From assembly GCF_965363235.1 (NCBI RefSeq), contig NC_134843.1, forward strand, positions 89,003,795-89,067,794: a stretch of 64,000 nt of DNA, given 5' to 3'. A program made the position numbers and the translations under genes. The notes below the pieces were generated by a model. That model had not been told where the DNA came from, searched no databases, and saw only the letters and a program-made list of their open reading frames with translations. This document shows positions 48,429 to 60,498 of this stretch, one piece after another (position 1 is the stretch's first letter; every line of letters starts with the position of its first letter). The stretch comes from Mytilus galloprovincialis (Eukaryota > Mollusca > Bivalvia > Mytilida > Mytilidae).

Positions 48429-51284
48429 AGATAAAAGGCAGATTTCATGCCTCAGTTTGTGGCTAGGGCATTAAATTTTTACTTTGTTTGTTATTCTATA
48501 AAAGTAATTATAATAGTTGTCCTGACATTCTTTTTACATGCATTGTGCTAATTTTGGTGTGTAGAAAAAATAAGATACCAATTGAATAGTATAGACCAAT
48601 GTCAATTAGTTCCTTTGAACTTTATGATTTTTCAATTTGACATCCTTCTGACTTATTATTTGTGGTTTGTTTTAATTGACTTTCCTCAGATCTAGAAAAT
48701 CTCATGAAAGTTGTACATTTTTGTATGACTTAGTTTGAATGCTTGGTGAGCTTCACAATTTGAATTTTCCAAAGTGTTCTGTATTTTTGTGATTTTACTT
48801 TAACTCTTTTAGACAGGAACCTATTGACACAAAAAAGCAAAAGACATTTTAGAAGTCATCATATACTTATCAGTAATATACAATCACTGACAAGATACCA
48901 TATTCAAGACAGGAACATGAACATTATAAAGTGGGGTTAACCGATTTCAATTTCAAATCTCCTCTTTTTGATCTTAAGGAGGTATCGCGGGTATAAGATT
49001 TTCAGAAAAAAATTAAATATTTATTTTTCATTACAAAATTTTATTAATTACCTTTAGTAGTTGTTACTTAATCATATGGTACAAAATTGTTCCAAAAATC
49101 ATAAAGTGTTGGCCCCATGTGACTTTTAGAATGTAGATATCATTGAAAAAGCTCCAAATTATCTCCCTTTGGTGCAAAAATGCTATTTTTTGGCATTAAA
49201 ATTGAAATATCTTTTTTAACTCATCGGTAACCAATATTTTTTATTGTTTTTTTGAATATGCTGTACATATTATTAAACTAAATAATTGTAATATTTAAGC
49301 GATTTCTGTAATTTAATTCTTTTTTTATTTCGATATTACTGCTATTTCTCCTATTAGTTCAACAGAAAAAAGGACATTAACAAAAATGTATGCTTCTTTT
49401 GAAGGCAGATTGTGAATGTAAATGAACGGCAATTATAATTAGTAAAATAATAAATAGTTACAAACAAGAACATACCATGAAATGCAGTGATCTCTACAAT
49501 AACCATTGTGAAATTTTACAAGACCAATTTAATCGGAATGTTTATAGCAACTAAAGCAAGTTTAAAGTACTTGACCTCTACTGATATGCAATGATGCCAT
49601 CCTACACTTTTTTCTACTTTACCCAATGTATATATTTTGCTGATTTTTGGTGTAGATATATAAAATAAAAAAATACTCATTATTAGTCAATCAATCATTC
49701 TAAATGAAAAATGCATATAAATTAATAATGTGTTAGTGTTAAAAAATTGCTAAAGCATAAAAAAAAAAGCAGTGAATAATCTATATGCATTTAATGCTAT
49801 TATGAACAGAAATTTAGACTATTAGAGATTGTGTTGTTCATTAACAGTATTTGATTGACACAATATGTTCACAAACACACAGTTGTGATATCATTGCATT
49901 GAATAATAGGACACCATTTTTATTGGCATTTACCTTATACCATATCGAGTGTTTAAACAGTTTTAGTTGAAATACCAAATCTTTCAGTTATATATTATAG
50001 TGTTTCTTTTTTCCTGAATTGTTGTTTGTGATTATATCTTTGATATATTTATTATTGTTCCCATGTACATTATTTTAATGAGGGGGAATGTAAATCCCTG
50101 AAATTGGAAAAAGATCTGCCCGATCCTGAAATCCTGAGCTTAAAAACACCCAATTCTGGAGTCCCGATAAAGGTCCCCCCTCTTTAATAAGTTTTGAATG
50201 TCATATATTAGATTGTATTATTTGAGAAGAATTTAGATGTTTTTCATTTAATGTTATAACTTATTTGTATGAACAGTAGATGGTCAGTATTGTTATTATT
50301 TGCTGTGATCCAACATTGTTGGACTGAATTTTGGACAAAGTTTATCCATTTATATGATGTAGGTATTTTAGATAAATAAATATGTACTTAATTTTAAAAT
50401 TTGTGTACTCTTTAACATATAGCTATTTATATTTTATTTTACTTTAATACTGTTATTTATCAATCAAATTTGCTTGTGATATGTACATAAACTTGGTCTG
50501 TCTTTGTTCTTGTGATATTTTATAAAATATCATTTAGCGTTGATTTTGCTTTTGTGCTAGGAAATGTTATAGACTATACTGGACAAAATCTGGTTTAAGT
50601 ATTACCTTTTGACATTACTAAGCATCCATTGTCATCTTTCTTTATTGGACATCTACATTTTTAAAATAATCTTAAATTTTTGATCTGTTATTCTTGACCA
50701 ATTTAAATGAAACTTTATCTTATATTGACCTAATATTGATTCTTAAAATTAACAAATTTCAGTAAAACAACAAATTTCCTGTTCCTTTTTCTTTAAAACA
50801 GCTCTCTGGTCAAATTTCAGTTTACACAACATTCTATTCTCTTTTCAGTTGCAACAGCTTCTGTTTTACTGCAATTCATCTTGGCAGATACAGAACTGAT
50901 ATTTGATTTATAAATTTGTATTATGATGGGTTTCAATGCCTTTATGAGTTCAATGAGTTATATTGGTTGATTTGCTTTTAATGTGAGAATTGATAACAAA
51001 AAAAACAAATTTCTGCGCTAATTTGAATCAAAATATTACATTTAAAAAATAAGTTGTCAGCAATTTATTAAGAGAATGCTTTACCACTAAAAGTAAAAAC
51101 TGGCTGTACATGGGGATTTCTAGCCAATTTTCATGGGATATTGTGGTAAATAATATTCAATTTACACAGAATGTTGATTTATTTATTGACTACACTTGTA
51201 CTATTAAACTACACAAGACCAGATATTTGAAAAACCCTGCTAAAATATTTTGGTGTTGAGTTTCAGAATGTTATTCAGCATTTT
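48429..51284. other. Likely 3' UTR of the CUB/LDLa gene and intergenic DNA
   Basis: No reading frame of note. A candidate AATAAA lies at about 50375. About 48735-48800 is a fragment of the repeat at 9790. A 'cctgaaat...gtcccgataaaggtcc' stretch at 50095-50185 resembles 38110-38210. The rest is AT-rich without recognisable features. Confidence 0.4.
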
Positions 51285-52510
51285 TTTAGCTCACCTGGCC
51301 CAAAGGGCCAAGTGAGGTTTTTTCATCATTTGGCGTCTGTCGTTCATCGTGGTCGTCGTTAACTTTTACAAAAATCTTCTCCTCTGAAACTACTAGGTCA
51401 AATTGAACCAAACTTGGCCACAATCATCATTGAGGTATTTAGTTTAAAAAAATGTGCCCGGTGACCAGGCCAATCAACCAAGATGGCCACCATGTCTAAA
51501 ACTAGAACATAGGGGTAAAATGTAGATTTTGGCTTATGTCTCTGAAACCAAAGCATTTAGAGCAAATCTGATGTGGGGTAAAAAAAGGTCAGTTGACCCC
51601 TCCACCCTTTCCTCCATGGATTTTTTTTCTTCACATACTTGATTTGCATAAGAATAAAAAAAATCATCAGGTTTAAAGTATTAATGCATTGTGAAAACGA
51701 ATATTTCATCAATGAAATTCAAGTCAGATATTCTCATAAATATTCTTTTCATATTGGATACAAACTTTTTTAAGTCTGATGCAGACATTTTGTAGTTGAA
51801 GCATTTCAAATGAGGTACTACACAGGCGTCAAAAGGCGTCATTATGGAGTAAAGGGGGTGGCGTCAAAAAGCGTCATTATGGAGGAAAGGGTTAAGGAGT
51901 TATTGCCCTTTATAGTCAATTTTTTGAAATTTTTGTTATCTTGTACAAAAATCTTCTCCTCTGAAACTACTAAGACAAATTTAACCAAACTTGTCCACAA
52001 TCATCATTAGGGTATCTAGTTAAAAAAAAATGTGTCCCATGACCCTGCCTGCTAACCAAAATGGCCGACATGGCTAAAAATAGTATATAGGGTAAAATGC
52101 AGTTTTTGGCTAAAACCCCAGAAACCAAAGCATTTAAAGCAAATCTGACGAGGATAAATTTGTTTGTTAGGTCAAAGTCTATCTGCCCTGAAATTTTCAA
52201 ATGAATTGGACAACCCTTTGTTGGGTTGCGGCCCCGAATTGGTAATTTTTAGAACTTATTTTGCAGCTTTTGGTTATTATCTTGAATATTATTATAGATA
52301 GAGATAATCTGTACACAGCAATAATATACAGCAAAGTAAGACCTACAAATAAATCAACATGATCAAAATGATCAATTAACCCTGAAGGAGTTATTGCCCT
52401 TTATAGTCAATTATTAACAATTTTCATAAATTTTGTAAATTTTGTAAATTTTTATTCATTTATGATATGCACATAGACCAAGGTGAGCATCACAGGCTCT
52501 TTAGAGCTTC
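51285..52510. repeat. Bivalve 'agctcacctggccc' element with internal duplication
   Basis: Begins with 'ttagctcacctggcccaaag' and 'ttggcgtctgtcgttcatcg'. The module 'aaaatcttctcctctgaaac' to 'aaagcatttaaagcaaatct' occurs twice (about 51372 and 51950), with 'aaggcgtcattatgga' also doubled near 51830-51880. Related to 41340-42610 and to the element end at 35890-36072. Confidence 0.65.
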
Positions 52511-52959
52511 TAGTTTAATTTTCCAGCTCAACAGTGCAGCCATGTTCTTTTAAAAATCTTATATGAACATGAGTCAAGATTATTCATTGATACAATGTGA
52601 GCAATACAGACTCATTGGGGCCTCAAGTTAAGGAGTTTTTAAAGTATAAATTATATATTTGAATAAATGTTACTTGTTATAGTTTTTTTTTTTTATTATG
52701 ACATAATTAAGATTGCCTACTAAGTATTTAAAAGTATGCTGTACTCAATGTAATATCTTGTTAAACTTGTGCAATAAAATATATGTAGTTAAAATGTTTA
52801 TCTCAGATTTTTTTGATATTTTTTCTGTATGCATACATGAACATAAAGTCCAGATTTCATTGACCGACAATAGCAAGATTGCATTTAGAATAATAAAGAC
52901 ATTACTCTTAAACAGAAAAGATATGTGTATACCTCAATGAAGCAGCAACCTATTAACAC

Positions 52960-53800
52960 ACACAACAGTGCACAAACTAAAATGTCTTGAATTCTTTACT
53001 AACTATATATTTATATTATGTTGATAGTCCTAAATATAGAGCTTTACTATCACATAAACTTCACATGATCCAAGAAAATGAGGTCAAGGTCAGGTAAAAC
53101 CAAACTGGAAATTCATAGATATAGGAAGATGTGGTGTGAGTGCCAATGAGACAACTCTCCATCCAAATAACAATTTATAAAAGTAAACCATTTTAGGTCA
53201 ATGTACGGCCTGCAACACAGAGTATACATTACAATCATTTCATACACCAAATATAATGGACCTATTGATTACAGTAATATTAGATTACATCAAAACACAA
53301 AAACTTAACTATAACCACTAAACCATGAAAATGAGGTCAAGGTCAGATGACACCTGCTAGTTGGACATGTACATCTTACAATCATTCCATACACCAAATA
53401 TAGTACAGCTATAGCTTATAGTATCTGAGATATGGACTTGACCATGAAAACTTCACCTTGTTCACTGATCCATGAAATGAGGTCATGGTCAAGTGAAAAC
53501 TGTCTGATGAGCATGATTGACGTTGCAAGGTATGTACATTCCAAATAAGGTGATCTTATTACTCATAATAAGATAGAAATTTATGTTTTAAAAAATCTGA
53601 ACTTGTTTTTTCCAGTAGTCACTGAAACATAAAAATGAGGTCAAGGACAATGGACATAAGGCATTTATATACAAAGTTTAAAGGATCCAGGTCTTCAACC
53701 TTCTGAAACATTAACCTTTAAAAAGTTAGTTAACCCCACCCCTGAATCATTTCCTTTGTCAAGCTTTATGTGACAGAAGTCGTAGGCTTGTAAAAAACAA
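52960..53800. mobile_element. Pearl/Helitron-like tandem-core element, second copy of the 34810 family
   Basis: 'gaggtcaaggtca' words recur at about 53080, 53335, 53478 and 53637, and the 3' part ('gtcaagctttatgtgacagaa') matches the hairpin end at 35850. A fragment of the 'gatgtggtgtgagtgccaat' repeat (53125-53225) is inserted inside the first units. Confidence 0.6.
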
Positions 53801-54227
53801 AAGAAATAAGTAGAGGTCAGCATTCATGTGAAAAAAGGTTGAATCTCAAGTTCAGAAAAGCTGTAAATAAATTCAAATAGAACTTTCAAATATCCTCTAT
53901 CCATATCTCTAATTCTAGAATGATGTGTCATGTAAAGCCATATTCAATGTTGATGGTTGGTTTCATTGGAAACACTGTTGTGCAATCACAGTCAATGTTT
54001 CCAGTATACTTTGAACATTTACAAGTTATATTGCATTAAAAATTTGAAAAACAGATCCGTTATGAAGATGTGCATCGGATAAGAGGACACAACTTTAACA
54101 ACTAAACATTTACCAATAAACAAAGAAAATGAGAAGAAGACAGATGATTCCTGCCATACATACATGTACACAATCATTCAATACACCTAATATATTTGAC
54201 CTATTATATAAAGCATTTGCAAAACAG

Positions 54228-54340
54228 ACCATGGGAAAAATTTGGTTGACTATTCAGAGAATCACTTAAGATGGCTGAAGCAGGCCCTTATTATGGTAGT
54301 CAGTGAGCCCCCTCATGAAGACTTCTGGATCTGCCACTAA
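54228..54340. mobile_element. Small MITE, diverged copy of 43145-43325
   Basis: Shares 'gggaaaaatttggttgacta', 'cagagaatcactt' and 'ggatctgccact'. Directly abuts the LINE at about 54340. Confidence 0.45.
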
Positions 54341-56282
54341 ATTAAATATGTCTGTCTACATTGAACCAACTTAAGAGTACTGTTCATGCCTTTAATGGAA
54401 CTGTAGATAATTGTAAAACCATTCCAACACGGTGACCCAAGTGACCCGAATAACTTTCGAGGCATAAGCCTAGTCAGTTGCTTAGCCAAACTTTTTACAC
54501 ACATTATAAACAATAGACTAATTAAATGGGCAAACATGTATGATACAATAACTGATGCTCAATTTGGATTTAGAAACGGACTTTCCACTGTTGATGCAAT
54601 TTTTGCTCTGCAAAGTATTATTTTAAAAACATAGTCAGAAAAGAAGAAACTGTATTGCTGTTTTGTTGACTATACAAAAGCTTTTGACACTATTGATCGA
54701 ATGAATTTATGGTTTAAATTGTCTAAAATTGGTATACAAGGAAAATTACTGTCTGTTATTAAGTCTATGTATTTAAATGTCAAATCATGTGTTACAATAA
54801 ATGGGTTTTATACAGACTTTTTCCAAAATAATGTTGATTTAATGCAAGGGGAGGTATTATCGCCCATTTTGTTTGCTTTGTATGTTCATGATTGTGAAAT
54901 GGAGTTTTTAAACAATAATTGTAAAGCTGTAGAGTTGAAAGAATTGAGTTTATTTTTATTAATGTATGCAGATGACATGGTCATTTTTTCGGAAACCAAA
55001 GATGGTTTGCAAGAGATGTTAAATGCATTGTTTATTTATACCAAGAAATGGAAATTAACTGTAAATATTGATAAAACCAAAATTGTAATTTTTTGAAATG
55101 GTGGCTTGGCAAAGGATGAAGATCAATGGTTTTATGATGATTAGCAAAAAGATATTGTTAACAAATTTACTTATCTAGGTATTGTTCTTAATTTTAATGG
55201 AAAATTTGCTGTTGCACAAAAAAAAGGTGCAGAACAAGGTAGAAAAGCTGTTTTGTTTATTTAGTAATATTAGACAATTTTTATTTAATTATGCCACATT
55301 ATTGTCATTATTTGATACATATGCGAGTAGTATTCTATGTTATGGTTCTGAAATATGGGGTTTTCATAAAGCGCAAGACGTAGAAAAGATATATATTGAT
55401 TTTTGTAAAAGAATTTTGAATGTTAAAACAAGTACACCAAATGTCGTGGTTTATTGTGAACTTGGAAGATTTCCAATGTTAGTAACCAGGAAATTATGTA
55501 TATTTAAATATTGGATTAAAGTATTGAATAATAACAATTGTATATTACATGGTTGTCACAATTATTTATATGATATGTGTTTAAAGAATCCAAATGACAA
55601 AAATAACTGGGTTTGTAATATACGAAAAGGAATTGTTCCATCTTGGTTTAAATGATTTGTGGTATTCACAAAATTCTTTATGTAAAGATCATATTATGGT
55701 TATTAAACAGAGACTTTGTGATATTGTCAAACAAGAGTTTGATGCTACTTTAGAAAGTTCATCAAAATGTTTTCTGTATAGATATATGATATCCAATTTT
55801 TCTTTGCAGTCATATTTGTGTAAACCCATACCCGAAATTTATAAAAAGTGTATTGTTAAATTTAGATTGTCATTACATAATCTAGCTATAGAGAAGGGAA
55901 GGTATTCTTATGTTAATAGAAACCTTTGAACCTGTACATTGTGTATTGATGATATTGAGGATGAAAAGCATTTTATTTTATCATGTCCATTATATTCAAA
56001 TTTGCGTGAATGTTAGATAAAACCATATTATTGGCGTAAGCCATCTGTTTATAAACTTTTACAATTATTAAGCACTACTAATGTAAAAGACTTGTATGAT
56101 TTGTAATTCATTTGTTACAAATATTTGCTATTTGGAATTATATTTATATGTATTTATTTTTTTGTGTATATAATACTTCTGTCTGTTTTGTCATGATCGT
56201 ATATTTTTGTAATCTATATTTAGTATATATTGATTATACATGTACCTATATGTTGTAAAACATTTGGTTAATAAAGAATTGA
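54340..56282 (+). pseudogene. LINE reverse transcriptase remnant, 5'-truncated
   Basis: Plus-strand frames read RT motifs in order: NNFRGISLVSCLAKLF, QFGFRNGLSTVDAI, VDYTKAFDTIDRMNLW, a GEVLSPILFALYVHD-type segment, then MYADDMVIF (about 54963-54990), followed by the thumb region. The C-terminus carries a Cys/His cluster (CTLC...HFILSC, about 55935-55985). Stops at 54634, 55096 and 55142, and frame changes near 55180 and 55600, break it. The 3' end has 'ttaataaagaattgaat' near 56270. The endonuclease domain is missing. Clade not assigned. Confidence 0.85.
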
Positions 56283-59200
56283 ATTCATACTAAATTATCA
56301 AATTTAAGGAATTGGGATAAAATATGTCACCTTTCACAACAACAAAAAAGAAGTCTTGAATTTTGCATTTTTTATTTAAGAAAAAGTAAACAGTAAAAAG
56401 TACATGATTATGTATAATATAAATCTGTAAATGATAATATCAATAGTTCACACATACAAACGATTAAAGCATTGCTTTTATAACTTATCAATTAACATGA
56501 TACTGACAATCGGTTAACACTGATTATTATTGTAATGAAAAAACTGAGAGTTAAATATTAATCAAGCACAGAATTTTAAATACAGGTGGATTTTTGTTTT
56601 TTTCATTTTTTATTTTTTTTAATTTCAAAAGTAAACTAATTACATTTGTTCATGAATATGCTGTCTACTACATTTATTTATATAGAGTTTTTTACATAAA
56701 ATAAAAATTTCTTGAAAAATATTGAAAATGCTACATTGGAAAGACACAAGTGTTTAAAAAACATTCAGGAGAAAAAAAATATTCAAAAATTATATGTCTA
56801 CAAATAGCAAGAAATATTTGGCTAACATCAGAGCTAGTGATATGATATGAGTGATTGTCTTACACCAAAAACATTATTGTAACTTCTAAATGTCTATTTC
56901 TTTAAGAGTGTTTTAATGCTGTACAATCTTATTTTGTCTTCCTTCACCTTTTATTCATTATTTGATACTAAATAGTTTACATGCCTCGGATAAATTTCAC
57001 AAGAAACAATTCTATAAACAGCTAACCTGATTTTGAATAATAAATATGTTACACAAAAATTGCATTATTCCAAAGCCCACATTTTTTTGTACAAATTTGG
57101 AAAAATTAACCAGCAGAGATAAATTTTGTGCTTTTTTTTCTAAAAAATTTACAACAATGAACTTGTTTCTATAAAATTCTGTGTAACTGTTTGCATCTGT
57201 TAAAATACCCATTTTACTCCAAAAAACTATATAACAATAATGTATAAAAAAAAAATAAGCAAAATTTAACAAATATGCCTGGTACAATTGAATACAGAAA
57301 CTATAAGATAAGGACAACAATACAACATATACTTAAGATTTGCTAAAAAACCAACCTTTTCAATACACTATACTCTACAGATATAATAAAGATTCTACTT
57401 CCGTTCAATACTACAGATTTGTGTTTTCAGATATTATAAGTTATAACAAAAGTATGCACCTAATAAAACAGAGAATTTAGTGTCATACATTTACACTATA
57501 TTAATACAACTTTTCTAAAATCATTATAACACAACCTTTGGTTTATTAACATATTGATGGAGTAAGAAGCTAAAAATGTGTCACAGCATTTTAAAAGCAG
57601 AATAACTGATTAAAAAAAGCCCAATGTATAAATGCTATGTTGTACCCTATACAACATTTGTAAGTGCTTTTAAGCCACCATCAGGCAAACAGGTGAATTA
57701 TCTAAATACAGTGTACCTGCCTAAACAGGAACCATAAGATTTCGATTTCAGTTTGGGCAGATGTTCGGTTTAATTAGTTTCACAACCCATACAATGTATA
57801 TGCCTCTGACTTAAAGAACATGTTTGGGTTATCCAGGTTTCACTGTAACGTTAAATGCCAAACAAATATAAGCATGTTGTCAATAACAGATCTATGCCAG
57901 TCTTAAAAGTCACAAAATAAAAATTCACTGCAACAATCACTCTAAAAACATGATTACACAACCATTTTTAAAACATCAATATTGTTCACAATTTATACAA
58001 TATAATTTGCAACAAAAAACCTGAATAATAACAGTGTAACAATAAATTGTATTAAAAATACAATGCAAAACAATATTTAAGAATGGATTATCATCCTGCA
58101 TAAATGTTTGTGTTTTCTAAAGCATTACAATACCGCACTTGTCTACATTTAAATTCCAAATAAATGGTTTACAATGACTATATGTACATGTACATTGAAT
58201 TCTCTTTAATTGCAATATTTGGAATGTTTTAAAGTTATGTACAATGACTTTTTGTTAATTGAAATTTGACAAAGGTATTTTTTAATATACTATACCAACA
58301 ATAGTTGTTTCTAATTTTGTCATGGCTGTTTTATCATAAAAGAAGTGGAACAATTTTATTTTGAAATGTCTGGCTATTTTAATTTCCGTTGGATGTATAT
58401 GTAAAAGTATATAAATCATACTCTTACTGCACAAATTTATATATTAAAGTTTGTGTTCGTTATGATGCTCTTTTTGCAATCCTGTGGGTTCAATTATTTC
58501 GTGAGTATCAATTTTAGCGGATTGCAGTTATATTGAATTTTCATGGATATTTGATTGTGTAGCTTTGTCAAAGTTTGCAAACAACACAATAGTAAATTTG
58601 TAGTTTGTTGAACATTTAAATTTTGTTGTTCAAAAGTACTAAAGAATTCCACGAAAAATAGGTATTCCACGAATAATAATGTTTTAACTCTATGGAGTTA
58701 ATGGAAGTGAGATGAAAATATATCAATATATTGTGCTTAAAATATGTAAGGTTCAATCTTTTTTAAAGCATAACTTATAAAATATAGCTAGTTATTTAAC
58801 CTAAAAACCATCACCTTATTTAGACATGGTTTATTTACAACATGTACAATGCTCTCCAGAAGGACAGATTAGAATATATTCTAATCAAATTCAATATGAA
58901 ATGTATATCAATAATGCATACAAAAAGATATTATATTATCTAATATTATTGTTTCAAAATAAAGAGAAATATATAATAAAATCATGATCAACAACAATTA
59001 CAGCAATAAAAATTATTTTGATTTTGTAATTATAAAAATCTTTATCACAGTAAGGAACTAGAGATGTGTTCACAAGTATATGGTACCCCAGATTATTGTA
59101 TCCTTCACTACATTGTATATCACATGGGCCAAATAATGCCTATTCATGCAATGAGATGGGAACATCCCTCCCCCCTTCTACTCACTAGGAAAATTAAAAG

Positions 59201-60340
59201 TTGTTCAGATCTTTAAAAAAAAAATCCCTAGCATCATGGATGTTTCAGTCGAGTCAGGTGGTTTAATATATAAATGTTTTAAAAGATATCATTATAGCTG
59301 CTGTTACTTTGACTTTTGACAATAATGATGTTTATGGCTAAAAAAATAATGCCCAGAATCTGAAAATTTTTACCCGATTAACACTGCATTAAATCATAAG
59401 TGGTCTGACTTTGTTGCAAATCAATTAATGCATATTAAGTACATTTATATCATGCACATATATTTATATTTTTGGAAATTGTCAGTGAATTGTTTTGAAG
59501 GGTTAAATAACAACTGACAATAAGGCTTGTCTGACTGAAAGACTACATATAACTGAATGGATACAGTGACCTCTATAAACCCTTCTACCCACAAAGGAAG
59601 GTGTACATAAATATTACTGACATTAATTGTAATATCACAATCACTCAGTTATTTTTAATATCCTGACATCTCCTCAATTTATTTTAAGTACAATACTTCT
59701 TAATTCAGCTATTGTTTTTTCTTCTTACCCATTGTCTAGTATACAGTTTAAGTACTTTTTTTTAAATCTTTCATAGGCATAATACTAAATTAAGAATTCA
59801 TTACAAATAGTCCCGTACCCTTTTATAGTTTACTGAAAACACTATGAAAACCTTTTTTTTTTCTATTTAAACAGGTATTGTACCCCTTAAAAGCCAGTAT
59901 CTTATTGTTAATAGTAAATTTTTCTTAATTCATACCTGTTTGTACAAAATCACTTTATAAAAGATTATCAAACTGCAAAAGTGAATAATATCTGAACAAC
60001 AAAACTTCAAACTGGAATATACATGTACATTAAATAGAGAAAGGAAATGGGGAAATTGTGTCAAAGAGAAAACAACCCAACAAAAGAGTAGAAAACAGTC
60101 CAAAGCCACCAATAGTTTTGGAGAAGTTGTGGTTACAAAGTGTGGACAGATGGATGGATAAACATAAAACTTAATCACTTTATATACTGCATTAGTAATA
60201 TAAGCCCTCAATTTTAGAATTCATACATACATTTTTGCATTATTCAAAATTATCAGTCAAAAGGTGTTCTACAAGGATCAGTTTGTTTTTGCAGAAATGC
60301 TGAACAATTCATTTCAGAATATTTTTTTCAATCACAATTT
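56283..60340. other. AT-rich region, probably 3' flank of the minus-strand paralogue
   Basis: No gene is seen over 4 kb. 58490-58690 is copy 3 of the 'ttttcgtggat'-type MITE ('gtgagtatcaattttagcgg', 'aattccacgaaaaatagg'). 60040-60115 is a fragment of the 'ggaaatggggaaattgtgtc' repeat. Confidence 0.4.
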
Positions 60341-60362
60341 TTCTCATTACATTAAATAGTCA

Positions 60363-60458
60363 AGGAAGACTCAAATAAGAACCTTAATTTTATCAGGAAG
60401 ACTCAAATAAGAACCTTAATTTTATCAGGAAGACTCAAATAAGAACCTTAATTTTATC
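60363..60458. repeat. 32-bp tandem repeat, three copies, in the paralogue's 3' UTR region
   Basis: Three near-perfect copies of 'ggaagactcaaataagaacc' plus 'ttaattttatca', 41 bp beyond the stop codon of the minus-strand gene. Confidence 0.9.
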
Positions 60459-60498
60459 ATGAAATAAAAGAAATAGAAGTCCGTCACATATTACTGAT

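Noticed and set aside
54337..54537. Minus-strand frame at the LINE start
   Set aside because: Antisense shadow of the RT segment NNFRGISL on the plus strand.
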